From Eubacteriales bacterium (GTDB taxonomy: Bacteria; Bacillota; Clostridia; Lachnospirales; Lachnospiraceae), in assembly GCA_030526005.1 (NCBI GenBank), contig JAUNDP010000012.1, positions 1-64,000 of the forward strand: a stretch of DNA of 64,000 nucleotides, given 5' to 3'. Made by a program: the position numbers and the translations under genes. The notes under the pieces were generated by a model that was given only the letters and a program-made list of their open reading frames with translations, was not told the origin of the DNA and did not search any database. Below are positions 34,987 through 43,582 of this stretch, in pieces. The first letter of the stretch is position 1. Each line of letters opens with the position of its first letter.

Positions 34987-35484
34987 ATGGAAGCATTAGT
35001 ACAATGGTTTACCACGAATCTGTCGGGAGTTCTGTCAAAAGAACTGATTGCATTTGTTGTCTCTATGGTTCCGATTCTGGAACTGAGAGGGGGACTTTTG
35101 GCTGCATCCTGGATGCACATCGATATGATTCGGGCGATTGTGATCTGTGTGATCGGAAATATCATACCGATTCCGTTCATCTTGCTGCTGATCACAAAAA
35201 TCTTTAACAAACTGAAGCAGACGCGCACATTTAAACCGATGGTGGAGAAACTGGAAAATAAGGCGCTTGGAAAGAAAGAGCAGATCGAGAAATATGAATT
35301 CTGGGGCCTCGTATTATTTGTGGGAATTCCGCTTCCGGGAACAGGAGCATGGACAGGGGCGCTGATCGCATCTCTTCTGGGAATCCGTTTCCGAAAAGCA
35401 TTTCCGGCAATCATACTTGGAATTCTGCTTGCGACGTGTATTATGACGATTGTTTCCTACGGAATTTTGGGAAAGGTGTGGTAA
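34987..35484 (+). CDS. COG2426 small integral membrane protein
   Basis: This 165-residue protein has four to five predicted membrane helices. It carries the pattern seen in the Sm_multidrug_ex (COG2426) family, a name that reflects an old annotation rather than proven drug export: VPILELRGG near residue 30 and GIPLPGTGAWTGALIA near 117. These two helix-breaking re-entrant segments resemble those of DedA-like proteins. AGGAGG precedes ATG 34987, and it is packed 12 nt after hisC and 3 nt before the methyltransferase gene. Confidence 0.85.
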   Translation: MEALVQWFTTNLSGVLSKELIAFVVSMVPILELRGGLLAASWMHIDMIRAIVICVIGNIIPIPFILLLITKIFNKLKQTRTFKPMVEKLENKALGKKEQIEKYEFWGLVLFVGIPLPGTGAWTGALIASLLGIRFRKAFPAIILGILLATCIMTIVSYGILGKVW

Positions 35485-35487
35485 GCC

Positions 35488-36240
35488 ATGGAAGCATATA
35501 CAAGTTTTGCGAGAGTGTATGACACCTTTATGGACAATGTTCCATATGAAGAATGGAGCAGATATGTGACTGCGCTGCTGAGAGAGTATGGGATAGAAGA
35601 TGGAATTATTCTGGAACTGGGATGCGGAACGGGCAGTATGACAGAGCGATTGGCAGATGCCGGCTATGATATGATCGGGATTGATCAGTCGGAAGAAATG
35701 CTGGAGATTGCAATGGAAAAGAAAGCAGAGTCGGGGCACGATATCTTATATCTGCAGCAGGATATGCGTGAGTTTGAGCTGTATGGCACCGTAAGAGCGA
35801 TTGTGAGCATTTGCGATTCCATGAACTATCTGATGGAAGAAGACGACTTGCTTTCGGTCTTTAAGCTCGTCAACAATTATCTGGACCCAAAGGGGATTTT
35901 TATCTTTGATCTGAATACGATCTACAAATATGAAGAACTGCTGGGTGATGCGACGATCGCAGAAAACCGTGAGGAGAGCAGTTTTATATGGGAAAATACA
36001 TATTATGAGGAAGATCGTGTAAATGAGTATGATCTGACACTGTTCATCCGGGAAGAGGACGGCAAATATCAGAAATATGAGGAGACACACTACCAGAAAG
36101 CGTATGACCTGGATACCGTGAAAAGACTGATTGAGAAGGCAGGGATGGAATATATTGCCTGCTATGAGGCATTTACAAGACAGCAGCCGAAAAAAGAAAG
36201 CGAGAGAGTGTATGTGATTGCCAGAGAAAAGGGAAAATAA
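35488..36240 (+). CDS. Class I SAM-dependent methyltransferase
   Basis: This is a 250-residue cytoplasmic methyltransferase with motif I ILELGCGTGSMTERLADAGY near residues 45-64, an acidic GIDQSEEML motif II, and QQDMREFEL motif III. The fold is certain; the substrate is not. It starts 3 nt after the membrane protein gene with a weak GGAAAGG site, so translation is probably coupled. The next gene (hslO) follows after 53 nt. Confidence 0.88.
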   Translation: MEAYTSFARVYDTFMDNVPYEEWSRYVTALLREYGIEDGIILELGCGTGSMTERLADAGYDMIGIDQSEEMLEIAMEKKAESGHDILYLQQDMREFELYGTVRAIVSICDSMNYLMEEDDLLSVFKLVNNYLDPKGIFIFDLNTIYKYEELLGDATIAENREESSFIWENTYYEEDRVNEYDLTLFIREEDGKYQKYEETHYQKAYDLDTVKRLIEKAGMEYIACYEAFTRQQPKKESERVYVIAREKGK

Positions 36241-36293
36241 AAAATGCGGAATGAAAAAGATTCTGCACAGAAATACAGAATGGAGAGAATAAA

Positions 36294-37172
36294 ATGTCTG
36301 ATTATATTGTAAGAGCCACAGCGGCGGATAACCAGATCCGCGCGTTTGCTGCGACGACGAGAGAATTGACCGAATATGCAAGAAAAGTTCACAATTTAAG
36401 CCCTGTTGCGACAGCTGCGCTTGGAAGACTGATGACAGCAGGAGCAATGATGGGTTCCATGATGAAAGGCGAAGACGATCTTCTGACACTTCAGATTCAT
36501 GGCGGCGGTCCGATCGGAGGAATCACAGTGACGGCCGATTCAAAGGCAAACGTAAAGGGATATGTCAACCACCCTGATGTAATGTTGCCGCCGAATGCAA
36601 AAGGAAAGTTAGACGTTGCAGGGGCAGTGGGAGTCGGAATTTTAAATGTCATAAAAGACATGGGAATGAAAGAACCGTATGTCGGACAGACAGCCCTGCA
36701 GACAAGTGAGATTGCAGAGGATCTGACTTATTACTTTGCTACTTCTGAGCAGGTTCCATCTTCTGTGGGACTTGGCGTCTTGATGACAAAGGAAAATGAA
36801 GTGGAGGAAGCAGGCGGATTCATTATTCAGCTCATGCCGTTTACAGATGAAAAGGTGATTGATGCGCTTGAAAAAAAATTAAGCCAGATGACATCCGTTA
36901 CTTCTCTGTTAAAAGAAGGAAAGACGCCGGAAATGATTCTGGAAGAACTTTTAGGAGAGTTTGGACTGGAGATCAACGAAAAAATTCCGACACAGTTTTA
37001 CTGCAACTGTTCAAAAGAGCGTGTGGAGAAAGCGATCATCAGCATCGGGAAGAAAGAAATCCGAGAGATGATAGAGGAAGGAAAGCCGATAGAGGTAAAT
37101 TGTCATTTCTGTAATACAAACTATGTATTTTCAGTGGAAGATTTAAAAGAGATTTTAAAGAAAAGCAAATAG
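36294..37172 (+). CDS. hslO: Redox-regulated chaperone Hsp33
   Basis: Hsp33 is a holdase chaperone switched on by oxidation (292 aa). The N-terminal domain begins DYIVRATAADNQIRAFA. The C-terminal zinc switch has the four cysteines as C-x-C (FYCNCSKERV, near residue 238) and C-x-x-C (VNCHFCNTNY, near 272). Under reducing conditions these bind zinc; oxidation releases it and activates the protein. It sits between a methyltransferase gene and nadE, with only 30 nt to the latter. Confidence 0.96.
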   Translation: MSDYIVRATAADNQIRAFAATTRELTEYARKVHNLSPVATAALGRLMTAGAMMGSMMKGEDDLLTLQIHGGGPIGGITVTADSKANVKGYVNHPDVMLPPNAKGKLDVAGAVGVGILNVIKDMGMKEPYVGQTALQTSEIAEDLTYYFATSEQVPSSVGLGVLMTKENEVEEAGGFIIQLMPFTDEKVIDALEKKLSQMTSVTSLLKEGKTPEMILEELLGEFGLEINEKIPTQFYCNCSKERVEKAIISIGKKEIREMIEEGKPIEVNCHFCNTNYVFSVEDLKEILKKSK

Positions 37173-37202
37173 AAGACGCCTGTGAAAAAGGAGGAAAAGT
37201 CC

Positions 37203-39116
37203 ATGTTTGATGGTTTTTTAAAGGTAGTTGCCATGACGCCGAAGGGACGTGTCGCAGATTGTGAATATAACAGAATACAGATTTGTAAGATGATAGATGA
37301 AGCAGCAGAAAACGGGGCCAAGATCGTCGTGTTTCCGGAACTTTGCATCACAGGATACACATGTGGGGACTTATTCTGGCAGGAATATCTTCTGGAGGAG
37401 GCAAAGCATGAGCTTCACAAGATTCTTTTTCACTCAAGAGAAAAAGACTGTCTGATTTTTGTGGGATTGCCGTGGGAAAAAGACGGAAAGCTGTACAATG
37501 TTGCCGCGGCAGTGTGCAAGGGAAAACTTCTTGGACTTGTTCCGAAAAAAAATCTCCCTAATTATGCAGAATTTTACGAGGCAAGAAATTTTACGCCGGG
37601 AAATGAGGCGGTAGAATGGATCGAATATGAAGGAAATCCAATTCCATTTGGCATGAAGCAGATTTTTTCTTGCCGTGAGATGGAAGGACTGCGTGTCGCT
37701 GCAGAAATCTGTGAAGATTTGTGGGTGCCAGCCCCGCCTAGTATTTCGCATACGGCGGCAGGCGCGACGGTGATCGTCAATCTGTCGGCAAGCGATGAGT
37801 GTACCGGAAAGAAAGAATACAGAGAAACACTGATTGCAGGACAGTCAGCCAGACTGCTGTGCGCATATATCTATGCAAATGCCGGTGAGGGCGAATCGAC
37901 GACAGATCTCGTCTTTGCCGGACAGAATGTGATTGCAGAAAATGGAACGGTGCTGTCAAAGGCAGAAAATTATGAACAGTCCAGCGTTTATGCTATTCTG
38001 GATCTGAACCGTCTGCGCAGTGAGAGAAGGAGAATTACTACATTTCAGACGGACAACACAGGATATGAAAAGATTGCATTTTCACTGGAGATGAAAGAAG
38101 AAAAATTAGACCGTTTCTTCGATCCGTCCCCGTTTGTGCCGCACGATCAGAAAATCCGTGACAGACGGTGCGAAGAAATTCTGACGATTCAGGCGCTGGG
38201 TCTGAAGAAAAGACTGGAACATACTCATTGTCAGAGCGCAGTTGTAGGAATTTCCGGTGGGCTGGACTCCACGCTTGCACTTCTTGTGACGGCAAAGGCT
38301 TTTGATATGCTTGGAATCAGCAGAGATCACATTCTTAGCGTCACGATGCCATGTTTTGGAACAACAGACCGCACCTACACAAATGCGTGCGAGATGACGC
38401 GAAGACTGGGCGCTGTCTTAAAAGAAGTCGATATCAAAAATGCGGTACATCAACATTTTTCAGATATCGGGCAGGATTTTGAAAATCACGATGTCACATT
38501 TGAAAACAGTCAGGCACGAGAGCGCACCCAGGTGCTGATGGATATTGCAAATCAGACTGGCGGAATGGTGATCGGAACAGGTGATATGTCAGAGCTTGCG
38601 CTTGGATGGGCGACCTATAATGGAGATCATATGTCAATGTATGGGGTGAACGCATCCGTTCCGAAAACGCTTGTCCGTCATCTGGTGCGGTATTATGCCG
38701 ATGCCTGCGAGGACAGAGCGCTGGCTGATATTTTATATGATGTGCTGGATACGCCTGTCAGCCCAGAACTGCTTCCTCCAAAAGACGGCGAGATCGCTCA
38801 GAAGACGGAGGATCTTGTTGGACCGTATGAACTGCACGACTTTTTCTTATATTATATTCTGCGCTTTGGATATGAACCGGCAAAGATTTACAGAATAGCA
38901 AAGAAAGCATTTGAAGGTGTATATGAAAAAGAGACGATCTTAAAATGGCTAAAAACATTTTACCGCAGATTTTTTGCACAGCAGTTCAAACGTTCCTGTC
39001 TCCCGGACGGACCAAAAGTCGGAACCGTAGCCCTCTCTCCGAGAGGAGATTTAAGAATGCCGAGCGACGCGTGCGCAAGGCTGTGGCTGGATCAGCTGGA
39101 AGAATTAGAAGAGTAA
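37203..39116 (+). CDS. nadE: Glutamine-dependent NAD+ synthetase
   Basis: This enzyme makes NAD+ from nicotinate adenine dinucleotide, taking ammonia from glutamine (637 aa, the long two-domain form). The N-terminal nitrilase-type glutaminase has the Glu-Lys-Cys triad: Glu46 in VFPELCITGY, a Lys in PKKNLPNY near 115, and Cys170 in AAEICEDLW. The synthetase domain has the P-loop GISGGLDSTLALL near 345. ATG 37203 is chosen because AAGGAGG is 9 nt upstream; an earlier in-frame start overlaps that site. A bidirectional terminator follows. Confidence 0.96.
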   Translation: MFDGFLKVVAMTPKGRVADCEYNRIQICKMIDEAAENGAKIVVFPELCITGYTCGDLFWQEYLLEEAKHELHKILFHSREKDCLIFVGLPWEKDGKLYNVAAAVCKGKLLGLVPKKNLPNYAEFYEARNFTPGNEAVEWIEYEGNPIPFGMKQIFSCREMEGLRVAAEICEDLWVPAPPSISHTAAGATVIVNLSASDECTGKKEYRETLIAGQSARLLCAYIYANAGEGESTTDLVFAGQNVIAENGTVLSKAENYEQSSVYAILDLNRLRSERRRITTFQTDNTGYEKIAFSLEMKEEKLDRFFDPSPFVPHDQKIRDRRCEEILTIQALGLKKRLEHTHCQSAVVGISGGLDSTLALLVTAKAFDMLGISRDHILSVTMPCFGTTDRTYTNACEMTRRLGAVLKEVDIKNAVHQHFSDIGQDFENHDVTFENSQARERTQVLMDIANQTGGMVIGTGDMSELALGWATYNGDHMSMYGVNASVPKTLVRHLVRYYADACEDRALADILYDVLDTPVSPELLPPKDGEIAQKTEDLVGPYELHDFFLYYILRFGYEPAKIYRIAKKAFEGVYEKETILKWLKTFYRRFFAQQFKRSCLPDGPKVGTVALSPRGDLRMPSDACARLWLDQLEELEE

Positions 39117-39120
39117 ATAG

Positions 39121-39169
39121 AACAAAAAGGATGGCAAAGAGTGAATTTTTTCTGCCATCCTTTTTTGTT
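39121..39169. terminator. Bidirectional terminator after nadE
   Basis: A long A/T-flanked stem (39123-39136 with 39153-39167) serves nadE and the convergent FMN-binding-like gene. Confidence 0.85.
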
Positions 39170-39226
39170 TTGTATGCGAGGCGTCTGGATGCCGGCATTT
39201 TGCCTCACCGCCAATATTGCTCTATG

Positions 39227-39673
39227 TCAGATATCGCCTTCCGCCAAAGTGAGCGCCTCGGAGATTGCATCGAGCAGCATTTGGGAAGTGTATTTACTGT
39301 CTGATGGATAAGTAATATTTTCCAGAGACTGACTCTGGCAGACTTGAGAGGCAATCGAGTCAAGTGTAGGGCTGACAAGCGGGTACATCGCGGAGACGGT
39401 ATCATTTAGATTGACAAGGCGAATGGAATTAATATGATTTTCGTCTACCACAACTTCTACGTCAACGCTGCTTCCATTTAAGCTGACAGGAGAAGTGTAG
39501 ACGCCGGCAATGTATTTTGGCGCGGATGCGCTGCCTTCGTCCGATGTTTCTTCAGCAACTGGAAGAAACATAAAGAACAGCAGAACAAGCAGAATGATTC
39601 CCAGCACTGCAAAGATTGCAGTATAAATGATTTCACGCATCCGAAACACCAGGATTTTCGTTTTTGCACTCAT
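39227..39673 (-). CDS. Membrane-anchored FMN-binding-domain-like protein
   Basis: This 148-residue protein has one N-terminal membrane helix (about residues 14-36) and an outside domain. That domain resembles the FMN_bind domain of RnfG/NqrC/PplA proteins: YIAGVYTSPV, then VEVVVDENHINSIRLV, then a C-terminal helix. The flavin-attachment motif S-G-A-T is not conserved; the matching place reads SDSKYTS, so covalent FMN is unlikely. The start has a GAAGGGGG site. It is divergent from the DegV gene. It could be a decayed or repurposed electron-transfer subunit. Confidence 0.6.
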   Translation of the reverse strand: MSAKTKILVFRMREIIYTAIFAVLGIILLVLLFFMFLPVAEETSDEGSASAPKYIAGVYTSPVSLNGSSVDVEVVVDENHINSIRLVNLNDTVSAMYPLVSPTLDSIASQVCQSQSLENITYPSDSKYTSQMLLDAISEALTLAEGDI

Positions 39674-39845
39674 CTGCGTGCCCCCTTCTTTTTATTTTCT
39701 ATATTGTATGTATAAGAAGAAAATATTATTCAATGAAAAGTAAAGCAGAATGGAGCTGTAAGAGAAGTTCCAGGATGACAGGTTAAAATTTAAGAAAAGT
39801 TAAAAAAATAAATTTTGGAACGTGCTGTGATTCTATTAAAAAATA

Positions 39846-39854
39846 TGATAAAAT
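39846..39854 (+). promoter_or_regulatory. Extended -10 promoter of the DegV gene
   Basis: TGATAAAAT, with TG at 39846-39847 and TAAAAT at 39849-39854, about 68 nt before the ATG. The -35 is poor. Confidence 0.4.
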
Positions 39855-39922
39855 GATTGACATATGAAAGCTGTTTTCATCTTAACATAAAGATATGACG
39901 GAAAATGTGAAAGGAGAAAAAT

Positions 39923-40792
39923 ATGGGAGAGTACTTAATTACAACAGACAACATGAGTGATTTGCCAGAGAAATATCTCAATGAGCATCATATCAAGACG
40001 TGCTCATTGAGTTATATGTTGGAAGGGGAAATATACACAAGTAAGAATGGGATGGACAGTCATCTGTTTTATGAAAAGATGAGAAATGGTTCCATGCCTA
40101 CAACTTCTCAGGTAAATCCGGAGGAAGCGAAATGTGATTTACAGGAATTTTTAAAAGAAGATAAAGATATCATCCACATTGCATTTTCAAGCGGACTGAG
40201 CGGAACATACAACAGTATGCAGATCGCAGCCAGAGAGTTGGAGGAAGAAGGATGCGGTCACAGAATCACAATCATTGATTCTTTAAGCGCTTCTCTGGGA
40301 GAAGGACTGCTTGTTCATAAAGCGCTGGAACAACAGAAAAAAGGATTGAGTTATGATGAAATGATCCAGTGGATTGAAGAGCATAAACGAAATATATGTC
40401 ATAATTTTACCGTGGATGATCTATTTCATCTGTACAGAGGAGGAAGAGTCTCAAAGACAACGGCGATTTTAGGAACGATGATTAAAATTAAGCCAGTGCT
40501 TCATGTGGATGATGAAGGTCATCTCATCAATGTGTCAAAGGCGCACGGAAGAAAAAAAGCGCTTGCAGAGCTGGTATCCAGCATGGAGCGTCAGATAGGA
40601 AGCTATCGCGATAAAAATGACGTTGTATTTATCAGTCACGGAGACTGTATAGAAGATGTGAAATATGTGCAAAAGCTGGTGGAGGAGAAATTCGGAATCC
40701 ATAACTTTGTGATCAACTATGTGGGACCGACAATCGGAGCACATTCCGGTCCGGGCACAGTGGCGCTGTTCTATATGGGAGACGTGCGATAA
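39923..40792 (+). CDS. DegV family fatty-acid-binding protein
   Basis: This 289-residue protein is of the DegV/FakB family, which hold a fatty acid in a closed pocket and can present it to a FakA kinase. Features are the opening ITTDNMSDLP (usually D-S-x-x-D-L), the MPTTSQ loop near 58, HIAFSSGLSGTYNSM near residues 89-103, and the C-terminal GAHSGPGTVALFY. Family members bind acyl chains of different length. AAAGGAG precedes ATG 39923. It is a single-gene transcript. No fakA gene is in the window. Confidence 0.92.
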   Translation: MGEYLITTDNMSDLPEKYLNEHHIKTCSLSYMLEGEIYTSKNGMDSHLFYEKMRNGSMPTTSQVNPEEAKCDLQEFLKEDKDIIHIAFSSGLSGTYNSMQIAARELEEEGCGHRITIIDSLSASLGEGLLVHKALEQQKKGLSYDEMIQWIEEHKRNICHNFTVDDLFHLYRGGRVSKTTAILGTMIKIKPVLHVDDEGHLINVSKAHGRKKALAELVSSMERQIGSYRDKNDVVFISHGDCIEDVKYVQKLVEEKFGIHNFVINYVGPTIGAHSGPGTVALFYMGDVR

Positions 40793-40848
40793 AAAATGTG
40801 ATCTTCAAAAAGCGGCAGAATCGTCAGATGATATTTTGTACAAAATAA

Positions 40849-40889
40849 AAAACAGAATTGCGGCAGAGAAAAGCGGCAATTCTGTTTTT
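40849..40889. terminator. Bidirectional terminator between DegV and PAP2 genes
   Basis: Stem arms AAAACAGAATTGC (40849-40861) and GCAATTCTGTTTT (40876-40888) are flanked by A and T runs on both sides. Confidence 0.8.
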
Positions 40890-40943
40890 TTATTTTCTGC
40901 TTTCAGATATCTGACAGATAAGCAGTGAAAAGTGGATTTTACT

Positions 40944-41858
40944 TTAACTTTGACTCTTTGACGGGAAAGAAAAGAATCCCCAGGAAAATTTTTTATCAAG
41001 CATCGGGAAGAGGCAGATTGCCCAAAATACAATGATAAAGTAGCGCAGAGCGCCGAGAAGAAGTCCATCTCCGATGAGATATTTAAATCCAAATTCCAGA
41101 ATGGCTGTCACGCAGATCCCTATAATAAATTTAAGCGTCTGTTTTTTCAATGGAACTTTATTTTCAAAATTCAGGCAGGCGTGTTCCAGATACCAGGAAA
41201 GCGCAAAACCCATTCCGGCTCCTGCTGCTTTGAGACAGTCAGCGGCATATTCCGCTTCGATCAGCTGACGGTTTAAGAAAACGAAAGCAAAGACGGCGGT
41301 GAAAACGGAACAGAGGGCTAAAATGATTCCAATCAAAGCGGATGACACACGATGCGTTTCCATATAAGAGGCAAGGCGTGAAATTCCAAATGCAATCAAA
41401 AGAGTCAAAGTCATAGAGACGAGGACATCTTTTGGCGTATGGACACCGAGATACATTCTGGAAAATCCGACTGCCAGAAAAAGAAAAACGCATACGACTT
41501 TCTGCCATGTCTTTTTGAAAAATAGGGCAAGCGTTCCAAATAAAGCAGTCGCCGCCTGCGTGTGACCGCTTGGAAAAGAATAGCCTGTGGCAGCTGTGAC
41601 CGCTGAGGCAACTGCCTCAAATTCCGGATCGAGAATCCACGGGCGTGGAATGCGGAAAGCAATTTTTAAAATCTGCATAAGCAGTCCCGACGCAAAGAAA
41701 GTAAGACCGATCTGGTAGGCAAGTTTTTTATGAAGACACCAGTAAATCAGACATAAGATTAAAATGATCAGAAGTTCCTGACCAAAATAAGTAAAAAACT
41801 GAAAGACCGCTTCACCGGCAGGCGTGCGGTGCTGTGCCAGAAAACGCAAGAAATCCAT
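40944..41858 (-). CDS. PAP2 family membrane phosphatase
   Basis: This 304-residue membrane protein has about eight helices and the complete PAP2 phosphatase signature: K-x6-R-P (KIAFRIPRP, near residues 65-73), PSGHT (near 95-99) and SR-x5-H (SRMYLGVHTPKDV, near 132-144). Family members dephosphorylate lipid phosphates such as undecaprenyl pyrophosphate or phosphatidate. The C-terminal four helices beyond the core are extra compared with the 200-residue minimum. It is transcribed alone on the minus strand; the exact lipid is unknown. Confidence 0.92.
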   Translation of the reverse strand: MDFLRFLAQHRTPAGEAVFQFFTYFGQELLIILILCLIYWCLHKKLAYQIGLTFFASGLLMQILKIAFRIPRPWILDPEFEAVASAVTAATGYSFPSGHTQAATALFGTLALFFKKTWQKVVCVFLFLAVGFSRMYLGVHTPKDVLVSMTLTLLIAFGISRLASYMETHRVSSALIGIILALCSVFTAVFAFVFLNRQLIEAEYAADCLKAAGAGMGFALSWYLEHACLNFENKVPLKKQTLKFIIGICVTAILEFGFKYLIGDGLLLGALRYFIIVFWAICLFPMLDKKFSWGFFSFPSKSQS

Positions 41859-42043
41859 AATATTCTTTCTCTCTTTCTAAAAAATTTTTCTGTCTCAGAA
41901 ATGAATTCATTATATCATAATCCAGATCAGAAAAAAAGAGTTGCGGAAAAAACAGGTGCATAGAAAAATCAGAATTGTACATATTATTAAAAAGCGTCTG
42001 GATGCTTCTCATATAAAAAAATGAAATAGCAGGAGGAATTTTC

Positions 42044-42541
42044 ATGAAAAAAATAAAACCGTATGCCGCAGGATGTCTGGTTGCATTGTGCATTTTAGGG
42101 CTGACAGGATGTGGAAATGACAATTCTACAAAAGCAACAGAAAAGACAGAACGATCTGTGCCTTCCACAGAGAGAAAACGTACTGCGACAGAGAAAACGA
42201 CAGAGAGAGACAGAACAAAGAATGATGATGGCAAAATGGACAATGGTATCATGGATGATATGGATGAGAACAGAAAAAATGATGAAGACAGAACAGCACA
42301 GACAGACAAAAACGGAGATATCAGGAGAGACAGCACAGAAAGAGAGACAGGAGTTCTGGAAGATTTAGGCGAAGGAATCGCAGATGGAGTGGAAGATATC
42401 GGAGAAGGAATTAAAAATGGAGTAGAAGATGTCGGAGACGGGATCAAAGACAGCGCAGAAGATACGAAGAGAGAATGGAACGACAATGAGACAGAGACGT
42501 ACCATATGACGGAAGATGGCATGCAGGAAAGTGCACGATAA
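42044..42541 (+). CDS. Small charged lipoprotein with 11-residue repeats
   Basis: This 165-residue protein has a lipoprotein signal peptide ending in the lipobox L-T-G-C (Cys23), so it should be anchored outside the membrane. The mature part is almost free of hydrophobic residues, rich in Thr, Glu, Arg and Asp, and probably disordered. Near residues 106-139 are three 11-residue repeats of the type D-[LIV]-G-[ED]-G-I-x-[DN]-[GS]-[VA]-E. No family recognised. AGGAGG precedes ATG 42044. A strong terminator follows. Confidence 0.75.
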   Translation: MKKIKPYAAGCLVALCILGLTGCGNDNSTKATEKTERSVPSTERKRTATEKTTERDRTKNDDGKMDNGIMDDMDENRKNDEDRTAQTDKNGDIRRDSTERETGVLEDLGEGIADGVEDIGEGIKNGVEDVGDGIKDSAEDTKREWNDNETETYHMTEDGMQESAR

Positions 42542-42550
42542 AAATGAAAG

Positions 42551-42595
42551 AGGCAGAAAACTTTTTGAAGCGCGGGAAAAGTTTCCTGCCTTTTC
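42551..42595 (+). terminator. Terminator of the lipoprotein gene
   Basis: A 15-bp stem with one G-U pair (42551-42565 with 42577-42591) is followed by a short T-run. Confidence 0.75.
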
Positions 42596-42610
42596 ACGGA
42601 TTGTAAAGTT

Positions 42611-42619
42611 TGATATAAT
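42611..42619 (+). promoter_or_regulatory. Extended -10 promoter of hisA
   Basis: TGATATAAT (TATAAT at 42614-42619) lies 65 nt before the ATG. A TTGTAA at 42601-42606 is too close to serve as a standard -35. Confidence 0.45.
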
Positions 42620-42683
42620 AACCGTACATGGACAGTTTGTATTTCAGAAATAATAAAAAAAGAGCAGAGAGGAGAGAACAACG

Positions 42684-43463
42684 ATGCGGTTTCGCCCGTG
42701 TATTGACATACATAATGGAAAAGTAAAACAGATTGTGGGAGGAAGTTTGAGCGATGAGGGAGATCAGGCAGAGGAAAATTTTGTATCAGAGCTTGGCGCG
42801 GCAGATTTTGCCCGATTTTACCGTCGAGATGATGTGAAAGGCGGTCATATTATTTTGCTGAACCATGCTTCCTCACCATATTATGAGGCGACAAAGGCTC
42901 AGGCTGTCGCAGCGCTTCAGGAATGGAGGGAGGCAATGCAGATCGGAGGAGGAATTCACAGTGAAAATGCTTCCTTCTATCTGGACGCAGGCGCATCCCA
43001 TGTGATCGTGACATCTTTTGTCTTTCAGAATGGACAGATCCAGTATGAAAATCTGGAGAAAATGGAGCGGGAGACGGGAAAAGAGCGGCTGGTTCTGGAT
43101 TTAAGCTGCAGGAAAAGGGACGGACAGTATTACATTGTGACAGACAGATGGCAGAAATTTACGGACGTCGTATTGTCAGAAAAGGTACTGGATGAGCTGG
43201 CTGGGCATTGTGCGGAATTTTTGATTCATGCTGTAGATGTGGAAGGAAAAGCATCCGGAATTGAAACGCCGCTTGTGCAGATGCTGGGGAAATGGGGGAA
43301 AATTCCGATTACATATGCAGGGGGAGTAGGAAGCTTTCAGGATTTGGAGGAATTGAGAAAAGCTGGGAAAAACAGATTAGATGTGACGATTGGAAGCGCG
43401 CTTGATCTTTTTGGCGGTCATATGGAATACGAAAAAGTTTTAAAATTGTGTGAAAAATATTAA
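42684..43463 (+). CDS. hisA: ProFAR isomerase, eukaryotic-type HisA
   Basis: This enzyme isomerises ProFAR to PRFAR, the fourth step of histidine synthesis (259 aa, TIM barrel). The sequence follows the fungal/plant HIS6 type rather than ordinary bacterial HisA. Shared landmarks are IDIHNGKVKQIVGG at residues 8-21, HVIVTSFVF, LDLSCRK, LIHAVDVEG and TIGSALDLFGG. The usual bacterial start (IPAIDL and GxxVRL) is absent. It stands alone with its own promoter, far from other his genes. AGGAGAG precedes ATG 42684. Confidence 0.88.
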   Translation: MRFRPCIDIHNGKVKQIVGGSLSDEGDQAEENFVSELGAADFARFYRRDDVKGGHIILLNHASSPYYEATKAQAVAALQEWREAMQIGGGIHSENASFYLDAGASHVIVTSFVFQNGQIQYENLEKMERETGKERLVLDLSCRKRDGQYYIVTDRWQKFTDVVLSEKVLDELAGHCAEFLIHAVDVEGKASGIETPLVQMLGKWGKIPITYAGGVGSFQDLEELRKAGKNRLDVTIGSALDLFGGHMEYEKVLKLCEKY

Positions 43464-43500
43464 AAAAATGAAAAAGAATAAAAAAGCTCAAGAAATTGTA

Positions 43501-43528
43501 TTGAAAAGTACAGAGAATATGGTATAAT
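43501..43528 (+). promoter_or_regulatory. Promoter of hpf
   Basis: TTGAAA (43501-43506), a 16-bp spacer and TATAAT (43523-43528). Confidence 0.6.
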
Positions 43529-43582
43529 CAGTTTATAGTAAATCATCTGCTTTACTAAAAACAGGATAAAGGGGTGTGTCAT

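Noticed and set aside
35746-36489. 247-codon minus-strand frame opposite the methyltransferase and hslO
   Set aside because: It has no ribosome site and lies across two well-recognised genes on the other strand.
41812-42681. 289-codon minus-strand frame opposite the lipoprotein gene
   Set aside because: It is a shadow of the Thr/Glu/Asp-rich lipoprotein codons, giving a Ser/Phe-rich low-complexity product, and it runs through a terminator and the hisA promoter.
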